Positions 25,943 through 33,096 of a DNA stretch of 64,000 nt are shown here, in pieces. The stretch spans positions 85,911 to 149,910 of the forward strand of contig DASZRT010000032.1 in NCBI GenBank assembly GCA_035549075.1, given 5' to 3'. Each line of letters opens with the position of its first letter. Position 1 is the stretch's first letter. The position numbers were made by a program, and so were the translations under genes. The DNA comes from DASZFV01 sp035549075. GTDB taxonomy: Bacteria; Myxococcota_A; Polyangia; Fen-1088. Below the pieces are notes generated by a model that was not told the DNA's origin, made no database searches, and saw nothing but the letters and a program-made list of their open reading frames with translations.

Positions 25943-26593
25943 GCACGAGCTCGACGCCTGTCGGCACCGGCCGTCCCGCGGCGCGCCTCGCTTCGACGTC
26001 GGTTGTCACCAACCTGCCCAGCGTGGGCGTCACGCGCGATGCGAGACCCTCGACGCGCGCGAGCGAGAGGTTGCGAGACAGGCACCTCAGGATCATCTGG
26101 TTGAACGCGGCTTCGGTGAACCAACGCGCGGGGTAGGGGTTCTCGCAGGCGATGGCTTCGATCACGGACGCGACGTCGTTCCGAAGCGCCTCGACGCCCG
26201 TCGTGACGAAGCGCGCCGGGTCGGGGAGCAGCGGCAGCGCGCAGCACGGCCTGGCGCTCGCGCAGGTCGCCGGTCACGAACAGCTCGTGCACCAGGGCGG
26301 CGTGCACCTCGGGCAGGCGCGCGTCGAGCACGGCCAGCAGCAGGTGCGCGCGGCCGTATTCGTCGACGGGCCAACCCAGGGGAAGAACGGGAGGCGCGCT
26401 CGGCCGGCGTCGGGCTCTCGATCGGCGTTTGTCCGAGGCAGCGGCTCGCGCCCGTCCACATGATCAAGAACGCGTCGGTCGCCTCACCGCGCGCGCGCAC
26501 CTTGTTCAGCGCCTGCCCGAACCAACGCGCGGCCGCGTCGGGTACGCGCGTCGTCAGGATCGATTCGGCGGTGGCTTCGGCGGGCGGCGGCAC
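25926..26593 (-). pseudogene. eboA: eboA-like gene broken by two frameshifts
   Basis: Three different frames must be joined to read an EboA-like protein. Frame 1 (26593 to about 26420) gives AARWFGQALNKVRARGEATD and AFLIMWTGASRCLG. Frame 2 (about 26380 to 26250) gives PLGWPVDEYGRAHLLLAVLD and VHELFVTGDLRERQAVLRA. Frame 3 (about 26240 to 25926) gives LPLLPDPARFV and AIACENPYPARWFTEAAFNQ, the EboA hallmark, then a normal stop. The joined length of about 220 residues is near full size. The second shift lies in a GC-repeat (26236-26246) where loss of one GC would explain it. It may be a real pseudogene or an assembly indel error. Confidence 0.7.
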
Positions 26594-26619
26594 GCCGCCC
26601 GACGTTACTCGTTACGTGC

Positions 26620-27531
26620 CTACCCCGCGAACGGGGTCTCGGCGAGGCCTTTGACGCCTGGCTTGAACGCCAGCAGGCTGCCGGCGAGCGGCTCCTCGGC
26701 GAGCTGCGCCTCCGACAGGGTCGTCCGCATCGTCGTGACGTAGAGCGTGTCGAGGTTGGGGCCGCCGAAGCAGACGCCCGTGCCGCGCGACACCGGCAGC
26801 TCGACGACGCGCTCGAGCGTGCCCTTCGGATCGTAGCGCGCGATGCGCCCGAACATCGGCTGCGCGCACCACACGTAGCCTTCGGCGTCGACGGTCATGC
26901 CGTCGGGGAAGGCCGAGCCGTGCGGGTCGAGCTCGAGGAACACGCGGCGGTTCGAGATGCGTCCCGACGACGCCTCGAAGTCGTAGGCGAAGATGCGGTA
27001 GCGGAAGCTCTCGGTGAAATACATCGTCTTGCTGTCGGGGCTCCAGCCGAGGCCGTTCGAGCAGCAGATCGACGACTCCATCGCGACCGCCTCCTTGCCG
27101 TCGTACCGATACAGCGTCCCGACGGGCGAGTCCCAATCGACGTCGCCCATCGTGCCGGCCCACAGGCGGCCCTGGCGGTCGACCTTGCCGTCGTTGAAGC
27201 GATTTCCCGGTCGCTCCTTCGGCGTCGCGACGGGCGTGAGCTTGCCCGTCGCTGGATCGTAGGTCGCGATGTCGGTGCGCATCGAGACGATGAGGCCGCC
27301 CGACGTCTTCGGGGCCGCGCACGTGACGATGTCGGGCAGCGTGTACGTCTGGTTGCCGCCCGTCTTCGGATCGAACACGTGGATGTTCTTGCCGAGGATG
27401 TCGACCCAGTAGAGCTTCTGCTCCGCCGCCGACCACCACGGGCCCTCGCCGATCTGCGCCTTCGCCGACAGGACGCAGGTGACGTCCATCGGCGTGGGCT
27501 TGATGCCGTGATCGAAACGCGTGCGGTTCAT
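26620..27531 (-). CDS. SMP-30/gluconolactonase family lactonase
   Basis: This 303-aa six-bladed beta-propeller has the metal-site residues of the regucalcin/gluconolactonase family: Glu in IGEGPWW, Asn in NRFNDGKVDRQGRLWAGTM, Asn in CCSNGLGWSPDSKTMYFTES and Asp in FPDGMTVDAEGYVWCA. Such enzymes open sugar lactones to aldonic acids. No signal peptide, so cytoplasmic. It lies 4 nt after the MFS transporter stop and ends the sugar-acid operon. A second lactonase occurs in the same operon; different substrates are likely. Confidence 0.88.
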   Translation of the reverse strand: MNRTRFDHGIKPTPMDVTCVLSAKAQIGEGPWWSAAEQKLYWVDILGKNIHVFDPKTGGNQTYTLPDIVTCAAPKTSGGLIVSMRTDIATYDPATGKLTPVATPKERPGNRFNDGKVDRQGRLWAGTMGDVDWDSPVGTLYRYDGKEAVAMESSICCSNGLGWSPDSKTMYFTESFRYRIFAYDFEASSGRISNRRVFLELDPHGSAFPDGMTVDAEGYVWCAQPMFGRIARYDPKGTLERVVELPVSRGTGVCFGGPNLDTLYVTTMRTTLSEAQLAEEPLAGSLLAFKPGVKGLAETPFAG

Positions 27532-27535
27532 GGGA

Positions 27536-28864
27536 TCAGATCTGCTCCGGCTTGAAGCCGCCCTTGCGGCGGTCGTTGAGCCAAATGAGGCCGAACACAA
27601 TGAGCAGGATCGCCGGCAGAACAGCGACCGAGCGGAACGACGACTGCGCCGCCGCGTTGTCGACGGCGTCCTTGGCCGCGCCCGCGAGCGCCTTGTACTT
27701 GGCCTCGCCGCCCGCGGCCGCGATCTTGGCGTTGTCGAAGATCTTGCCCATCTGCGGCAGCACGAAGAAGATCGACAGCGAGCCGGCCGAGCCGACGAGG
27801 CCCATGAGGAACGCGCCGCCCTTGGGGTAGCGCTCGGACACCGACGCCAGCATCGTGGGCCACATGTAGCAAACGCCCGTGCCCCAGATCGTCGCCGTGA
27901 GGAAGCCGGTCGCGGGCGAGCTGGCGCCCGACAGCGCGAAGAGGCCGAGCGACGCCAGCAAGCACGAGAAGAACAGCAGGCCGACCGACGACAGCTTGTG
28001 CACCATCGTGCCGGCGAAGTGGCGCATGACGAACATGAGGCCGGCGACGTAGACCTGCAGCAGGATGCCGCGCATGCCGACGGTGTTCGACAGCGCGAGG
28101 TCGACCCACTGGCCGGGCGCGAGCTCCGACGCCGACGTGAGGAACATCGCGAAGAACCAGATCCAGAACGACGGGCGGCGAATCGCCTCCTTGAACATCT
28201 CGCTGGTCTTGACGCCCGAGACGACGCGCTCGGTCTTGGGGAACTTCGTGCCGACGAGCAGCGCGAGGATGCCGACGGCCGGGATGAGCAGCATCGCGAA
28301 CTCGATGCGCCACCCGAGGCCCGCCTTGCTCGCGAAGAAGCCGAAGAGGCCGCCCACGATCATGCCGAACGGCCACCACGCGTGCAGCACGTTGAGGCGG
28401 TGCACTTTGTTGCCGGGGTAGATCGACGTCGTCAGCGGGTTGATGACGGTTTCGGAGCATCCCCACCCGAAGCCGTTCAAGAACATGCCGATGCCGACGA
28501 CGGCGCCCGCGCCTTTCCCCGGCGCGATCTTGTCGGCCATGATCGTGAGCAGCGGACCCACGATGAAGCTGAGGCCGCACAGCCCCAGCATGTTGCGCAT
28601 GCCGACCGTGTCGACGACGGCGCTGCCCAGGAACACCGTGAAGGCGAAGCCGAGGAACGCGTAGCTGAGCGCGTCGCCGATCATCGTCGCCGACGTCAGC
28701 GGATCGATCGGGTCGAAGAGCTGCGTCTTGATGTCGCCGGCGATCGCGCCGCGCAACGCGAAGCTCATGCTCGTCGTCGCGAGGCACAGACAACACAGGA
28801 CGAAGAGCTTGCGGACGTTCAACCCCTCCTGCGCGACCGCCGCCTTCGCCGCCGGGTTCGACAT
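27536..28864 (-). CDS. Major facilitator superfamily transporter (probable sugar/sugar-acid carrier)
   Basis: This 442-aa protein has about 12 hydrophobic segments. The MFS signs are the loop VDTVGMRNMLGLCGLSFI between helices 2 and 3, GFGWGCSETVINPL and GLGWRIEFAML. A cytosolic Ala/Lys-rich insertion (IAAAGGEAKYKALAGAAK) precedes the last helix. A long run of open frame upstream (to 29932) is not part of it: GGAGG six bases before ATG 28864 fixes the start. It sits between a binding lipoprotein and a lactonase. Transport of a sugar or its acid is inferred from context. Confidence 0.83.
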   Translation of the reverse strand: MSNPAAKAAVAQEGLNVRKLFVLCCLCLATTSMSFALRGAIAGDIKTQLFDPIDPLTSATMIGDALSYAFLGFAFTVFLGSAVVDTVGMRNMLGLCGLSFIVGPLLTIMADKIAPGKGAGAVVGIGMFLNGFGWGCSETVINPLTTSIYPGNKVHRLNVLHAWWPFGMIVGGLFGFFASKAGLGWRIEFAMLLIPAVGILALLVGTKFPKTERVVSGVKTSEMFKEAIRRPSFWIWFFAMFLTSASELAPGQWVDLALSNTVGMRGILLQVYVAGLMFVMRHFAGTMVHKLSSVGLLFFSCLLASLGLFALSGASSPATGFLTATIWGTGVCYMWPTMLASVSERYPKGGAFLMGLVGSAGSLSIFFVLPQMGKIFDNAKIAAAGGEAKYKALAGAAKDAVDNAAAQSSFRSVAVLPAILLIVFGLIWLNDRRKGGFKPEQI

Positions 28865-28914
28865 TGCTGCCTCCATGGAATCCCTTCTTTCTCGCAGTTG
28901 CTGTCTGGTTGATG

Positions 28915-30093
28915 CTACCGGACGTCGGTCTCGGACTCGTTCATGATCTTCACACTCGAGATGTTGACGCCGCAGGGGCGGAACTCGTTGGGCGTGAAGA
29001 AGTTGTCGGACAGCTTCGAGTAGTAGTTCTCGCCGTCCTTGAGCGTCGTGTCGTCGGCGGCCGGGATCGGCACCGAGATCTTCTGCGGCAGCGCGCGCCC
29101 CTGCAGCGCCTCGAGCGCCGCCTTGATGGCGATGGCCGCCAGCCCCGGAGAATCGCCGAGCGACAGGCCCTTCATGCCTTTCGCCGCGTTGGCGGCGATG
29201 AGCTTGCGGGCGCCGTTCTCGGCCTCGGTCGCGACGGGGATCGGCTTGTGCCCCGCCGCGAGCAGCGCGCGGATCGCGCCCGTCGAACCGCCCTGCACCA
29301 TCATGGCGTCGAACTTCTTGCCGCCCGCGAGCGCGCCCGCGACGGCCTTCTCGGCGACGGCGTCGTCCCAGCTCCCGACGACCTCGGTGATCTCGTAGCG
29401 CTTGCCCTTGCCGCTCATGACCTCGCGGAAGCCCTCGTGGCGATCGCGCTCGGTCGAGTTGCCGCGCAGGCCGCGCACCTCGAGCACCTTGCCCTTGCCG
29501 CCGAGCTGCTCGTCGAGGAACTCGCCCCACTTCCGGCCCATGGCCTTCTGGTCCTCGTTGACCTCCATGACGCGATCGGTGTCGAGCACGCCGTCGAACG
29601 GCACGAGGACGACGTCGTGTTGGTCGGCGAGCTTGATGACCTCGTCGAAGCCTTTGGGCGCGACGGCGAGCGTGACGACGCCGTCGAAGCCTTCCTTGAT
29701 GAAGTCTTCGATCGCGTGCAGCTGCGCCGGCAGCGCCGTGCCCGTCGAGACGACCTTGAACTCGCTGACGAGCGGCGCGACGGCGGGATCCTTGGCGAAG
29801 GCCTTCGCCGTCTTCACCATCTGGATGCGCCACGCGTTGCCGACGTAGCCGTTGACGAGCGCGAGGCGATAGGGCGGCTTGCGCGCCGGCCACTGCAGAA
29901 ACTTCGTCGTCGCGTCCCACGGCGCGAAGCACTCGGGCGCGGCGCCCGGCCCCGGCACGACCTTCGGCCCCGCGCCGTCGGTGACGGGCGCGCGCGGCGC
30001 CGGGGCGGGTGCCGCCGGTGGCGCCTCGGTCTTCTGACAGGCCGTGGCCACGGCCAAAGAGATGCCCAAGCCCATCCGAGCGCGCGTCGTCAT
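28915..30093 (-). CDS. Periplasmic sugar-binding lipoprotein (RbsB/LacI-like fold)
   Basis: This 392-aa protein has a signal peptide with lipobox (AVATAC, cysteine about residue 19), a Pro/Ala linker to about residue 50, then a two-lobed periplasmic binding protein domain: YRLALVNGYVGNAWRIQMVK, FIKEGFDGVVTLAVAP, DVVLVPFDG, VLEVRGLRGNSTERDRHEGF, MMVQGGSTGAIRALLAAG and IPVATEAENG. This is the family of ABC sugar-binding proteins, yet no ABC ATPase or permease gene is in the operon; the neighbour is an MFS carrier. GAGG precedes ATG 30093. It may serve sensing or an unlinked ABC system. Confidence 0.82.
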   Translation of the reverse strand: MTTRARMGLGISLAVATACQKTEAPPAAPAPAPRAPVTDGAGPKVVPGPGAAPECFAPWDATTKFLQWPARKPPYRLALVNGYVGNAWRIQMVKTAKAFAKDPAVAPLVSEFKVVSTGTALPAQLHAIEDFIKEGFDGVVTLAVAPKGFDEVIKLADQHDVVLVPFDGVLDTDRVMEVNEDQKAMGRKWGEFLDEQLGGKGKVLEVRGLRGNSTERDRHEGFREVMSGKGKRYEITEVVGSWDDAVAEKAVAGALAGGKKFDAMMVQGGSTGAIRALLAAGHKPIPVATEAENGARKLIAANAAKGMKGLSLGDSPGLAAIAIKAALEALQGRALPQKISVPIPAADDTTLKDGENYYSKLSDNFFTPNEFRPCGVNISSVKIMNESETDVR

Positions 30094-30161
30094 GCCAGGC
30101 CTCACAGGCGAAGGGGGGCTCGCCAAATCGCCTTGTACCTCGTGAAACATGCTCGCGTAAA

Positions 30162-30178
30162 GGACCCCCGATGCGGGG
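30162..30178 (-). terminator. Small hairpin in operon gap
   Basis: In the 92-bp gap between the Cys-rich lipoprotein and the binding protein, CCCCG-ATG-CGGGG forms a short GC hairpin (about 30164-30176). No U-run is present. It could modulate read-through; weak evidence. Confidence 0.25.
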
Positions 30179-30185
30179 CGGCGGG

Positions 30186-30545
30186 TCAGCTCTTGTGGGG
30201 CGCCGGCGGGTTCTGCGAGATGCAGTCGATGACGCCGGCCCGCGCCGTCGTGCAGGCCGTCTCCTTGGGCGCGGGCGAGCCCGCGGTGTTGCACATCCAC
30301 TGGTCGACCGGCAGCGCCACCAGGCAGTCCTCCCAGCTCCGCATGGCGGCGCTGCAGGGCGTCTGCTCGTGCAGCTCGTCGCACATCGCCTTGCAGGTCC
30401 CGCTCTTCGTCTCGGGCACGCAGCCGAGCGCCTTCTCGCGCTGCTGGCAGACCGACAGGCAACGATCGGTCTTCTGACACGCCGTCATCGGCAGCGCGAC
30501 GACGAAGACCGCGAAGACGAAGACGAAGGCCGACTTGATCCCCAT
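30186..30545 (-). CDS. Small Cys-rich lipoprotein
   Basis: This 119-aa protein starts MGIKSAFVFVFAVFVVALPM and then TAC, a signal peptide with a lipobox-like site (cysteine about residue 23). The mature part has about nine more cysteines (CLSVCQQREKALGC, CKAMCDELHEQTPC, DQWMCN, ACTTARAGVIDC), a pattern of a small disulfide-stabilised helical protein as in many myxobacterial genomes. It has no known domain. It starts 7 bp after the upstream lactonase stop, within the sugar operon. Role unknown. Confidence 0.7.
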   Translation of the reverse strand: MGIKSAFVFVFAVFVVALPMTACQKTDRCLSVCQQREKALGCVPETKSGTCKAMCDELHEQTPCSAAMRSWEDCLVALPVDQWMCNTAGSPAPKETACTTARAGVIDCISQNPPAPHKS

Positions 30546-30552
30546 CGAGGCC

Positions 30553-31440
30553 TCAGAGCGCGAACAGGTTCGCGGGCACGCCCCGCACGTCGTCGAGCTC
30601 GATCGCGAACAAGCTCCCCGCGTCGACGTCGGTCCGATCTTCCTCGGGCGACATGAGGTAGCGCGCCGACGTCACGAACAGCGTGCGCAGATCCTTGCCG
30701 CCGAACGCCGGGCAGCTCGGCCGCGTCACGGGCATCGTGACGACGCGATCGATCTCGCCCGTCGGCGCGTAGCGGACGACGCGCGAGGCGCCCCACTCGG
30801 CGTTCCAAAGGAAGCCCTCGGCGTCGGTGCAGCTGCCGTCGGGGCCGCCTTTGTCCGTGCGCGCGAACGGCTGCCACGTCGTGGGCATGCCGTCGGCGTC
30901 GAGCGTCGTCTGCTCGATGAGCTTCGCCATCGAGTCGGCGAAGTACATGCGGTTGCGCGCGGGATCGAACGAGATCGAGTTCGAGACGCCGATGTCGTCG
31001 CGCACGGCGCGCGCGCGGCCGTCGGCGGTCACGCACCACAGGCGCCCGTGGTGCGCCTTCTCGTCGTGCTGCATCGAACCGACCCAGAAGCGCCCGCGCG
31101 CGTCGGCCCGGCCGTCGTTGAGCCGGTTCGCGGGCCGATCACTCTCCAAGACCGCGAGCACCTCGAGCGACGCGAGCCCGCGCGCCGGATCGAAGCGGAC
31201 GATGCGATCCTGCTGCGTGGCGATGAGGCCGCCCGAGCGGCACTCGGCCAGCGAGCCCGTGAAGCGATCGAACTGCCAGCTCTCGATCGCTGACGAACGC
31301 GCGGTCGACGTCGAAGCGGGCCGGTAGGCGTGGACGCGGTGGTTGACGATGTCGACGAAGAACAGGCGCTGCTCGCGCTCCGACCAGAGCGGCCCTTCGC
31401 CCAGCGCGCAGGCCGGGACGTCGAGCTTTTGGATTCGCAC
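30553..31440 (-). CDS. SMP-30/gluconolactonase family lactonase (second copy)
   Basis: This 295-aa beta-propeller has LGEGPLWSEREQRLFFVDI, NRLNDGRADARGRFWVGSM, IGVSNSISFDPARNRMYFAD and GGPDGSCTDAEGFLWNAEWG, giving the expected metal-binding Glu, Asn, Asn and Asp. It is clearly diverged from the lactonase at 26.6 kb. GTG 31440 is taken as start, 20 bp after the porin stop; longer upstream reading is a shadow of the porin. It likely hydrolyses an aldonolactone made by a sugar dehydrogenase. Confidence 0.86.
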   Translation of the reverse strand: MRIQKLDVPACALGEGPLWSEREQRLFFVDIVNHRVHAYRPASTSTARSSAIESWQFDRFTGSLAECRSGGLIATQQDRIVRFDPARGLASLEVLAVLESDRPANRLNDGRADARGRFWVGSMQHDEKAHHGRLWCVTADGRARAVRDDIGVSNSISFDPARNRMYFADSMAKLIEQTTLDADGMPTTWQPFARTDKGGPDGSCTDAEGFLWNAEWGASRVVRYAPTGEIDRVVTMPVTRPSCPAFGGKDLRTLFVTSARYLMSPEEDRTDVDAGSLFAIELDDVRGVPANLFAL

Positions 31441-31460
31441 GGGCGCGCCCTCGCGGCGGG

Positions 31461-32759
31461 CTACCAGATGTAGTTCATGCCGGCGCCCATGAAGTTGAGC
31501 GTCTGCTGTTGGTTCGGCGTTCCGGCCGGGGAGGTCGGGTCGTTCTGCCAGTCGGTGTGCCAGCGCATGTACTCGACGTTGACGACGAGGCAGCCGCCGA
31601 ACTTGTGGTTGAGCGTGACGTGGCCTTCGTACTGGTCCGTGAGCGTGAGCGAGGGGGTCTGCATCGACAGGTCGAGATCCGTGAGCTTGACGAGCAGCTC
31701 GCCGCCGCCGACGGTGAGCGAGTTGTCCATGTAGTTGACCTGGACGTTGCCGTAGAAGCCCGCCTGTTGGCGAAGCACGCCGTTCTGGTCTTCGAAGAGC
31801 GGGTTGGAGGGATCGGCCGCCTCGAGCGGGACGCGCTCGCCGATGCCCTTGCCCGTCCAGCCACCGCCGCCAATCGAGAGCGCGCCGATGTCGACGAGGG
31901 CCGTGCCCATCGCGGCCCAAATCGTCTTGGCCGTGACGGTCATGTTCTGCGAGTTCTCGATGCGGTTCACCATCGACTGGCCGATGAGGCGGACGCGCGC
32001 GCCGCCGAAGGTCTGATCATAGTTGATCTCGGCGTCGACGCGCGGAAGCGGCGACATCTTCTCCTTGGAGGTGACGTCGGGATCGACGACGGCGAGCTGC
32101 AGCTGGAAGCCGGCGATGCGAGGCGAGGTGTAGCGAATCGCCGCGTCGAAGCCCGCGTAGAGCGGACCGGCGCCGACGGATCCGCAAGCGATCGTCGAGG
32201 CGTTGACGGCGCAGGGATGGCCGACGCCGTACTGGTACGCCATGGCGACCACCGCCGCCGAGCCCGACGCGAAGAGGCCGAACATGCGGCCGAACTTCAC
32301 CGAGCCGTAGGGGGTCTCGACCTGCGCCCAGGCCTCACGGTAGTCGACGGCCTTCGGCGCGACGGTGTCCTGGCCGCGGTTGCTGTTGATGCCGTTGACG
32401 TTGGCCGCGAGGAACGAGTCGACGCGTACCGTGGGGCTGATCTGGCGGCTGAGGCCGAAGCCCATCTGCGTGCCGATGAACCCCGACCGGATGTCGGACA
32501 TCACGAGCTTGTTGGTGTTCGAGTTTCCGCTGAGGCCTTCGTCCTGGATGCGGCCGCCGATCAGCGTCTTGCTGTTCTTCGGATCGGCGTCGCCCATGAT
32601 CAGCTGGTAGTGAGCCGCGACGAGGCCGCTCGTTCGGAACGTCCATCCGTCAGCGTCGAACAGCGTGACGTCGGCCTTCGCTCGCGACGAGCTCAGCCAA
32701 ACGGCGCCGAGCAAAATGGCGAACGCGGTCCTCGAGCACAGCGAGTGGAGTCGTCTCAT
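31461..32759 (-). CDS. Outer-membrane porin
   Basis: This 432-aa protein has a signal peptide (about 1-28, RTAFAILLGAVWLSSSRAKA). The mature part is an alternating beta-barrel pattern: GWTFRTSGLVAAHYQLIMGD, SRQISPTVRVDSFLAANVNG, ETPYGSVKFGRMFGLFASGS (porin-like loop-3 entry) and EGHVTLNHKFGGCLVVNVEY. It ends in an aromatic residue (NYIW), as outer-membrane proteins do. GAGAGG precedes ATG 32759. It is first gene of the sugar operon and probably admits the substrate. It resembles Gram-negative trimeric porins in length; specificity unknown. Confidence 0.83.
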   Translation of the reverse strand: MRRLHSLCSRTAFAILLGAVWLSSSRAKADVTLFDADGWTFRTSGLVAAHYQLIMGDADPKNSKTLIGGRIQDEGLSGNSNTNKLVMSDIRSGFIGTQMGFGLSRQISPTVRVDSFLAANVNGINSNRGQDTVAPKAVDYREAWAQVETPYGSVKFGRMFGLFASGSAAVVAMAYQYGVGHPCAVNASTIACGSVGAGPLYAGFDAAIRYTSPRIAGFQLQLAVVDPDVTSKEKMSPLPRVDAEINYDQTFGGARVRLIGQSMVNRIENSQNMTVTAKTIWAAMGTALVDIGALSIGGGGWTGKGIGERVPLEAADPSNPLFEDQNGVLRQQAGFYGNVQVNYMDNSLTVGGGELLVKLTDLDLSMQTPSLTLTDQYEGHVTLNHKFGGCLVVNVEYMRWHTDWQNDPTSPAGTPNQQQTLNFMGAGMNYIW

Positions 32760-33096
32760 GGGGCCTCTCACCTTTCTTGCGAAGCGACGCAACGAGTGAA
32801 CGACGGCGAAGCACAACGCCTCACACCGACGCACAGGCGAAAACGCGCCGCTTATAACACCGGTCTCGTCCCGAAAGCCGCCAAAAATGTTTGTGCGGAC
32901 GGGCTCTGAAGGACCGGTGAAGCTACGCTCAAACGTAAGCAGAACCTGTGCATTCAGCAGGGATGCGAGCCACTTCCGGTCCCCCAGGGTCTGTAGTAAG
33001 GTCCGCGGGATTCGGGCGTTGTTCGAATCTTCGCGAATCTAGACTTCTAGAAGTTAAGAGATTCAACGCGTGCCCCCCCGCCCCTCAGGAGGTCCT
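32760..33096. promoter_or_regulatory. 337-bp divergent intergenic control region
   Basis: This gene-free, relatively AT-richer gap lies between the porin operon (minus) and the FG-GAP lipoprotein/aldolase unit (plus). It holds the only clear operator-like palindrome I found (33043-33054), a nearby TTCGCGAA-type dyad (about 33031-33038) and an AGGAGG ribosome-binding site at 33087-33092. Promoters for both directions must lie here; no confident -35/-10 pairs are assigned. Confidence 0.45.
33043..33054. promoter_or_regulatory. 12-bp perfect palindrome, candidate operator
   Basis: ACTTCTAGAAGT reads the same on both strands and lies 43 bp upstream of the next start, in the divergent gap between sugar-uptake genes and the aldolase unit. 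It is unusual for a GC-rich genome. A repressor-binding role is inference. Confidence 0.35.

Noticed and set aside
27536..29932. A single long frame joining the MFS transporter with upstream sequence
   Set aside because: The part before 28864 is an alternative frame of the binding-lipoprotein gene; GGAGG placed before ATG 28864 and the membrane-protein start show the true beginning.
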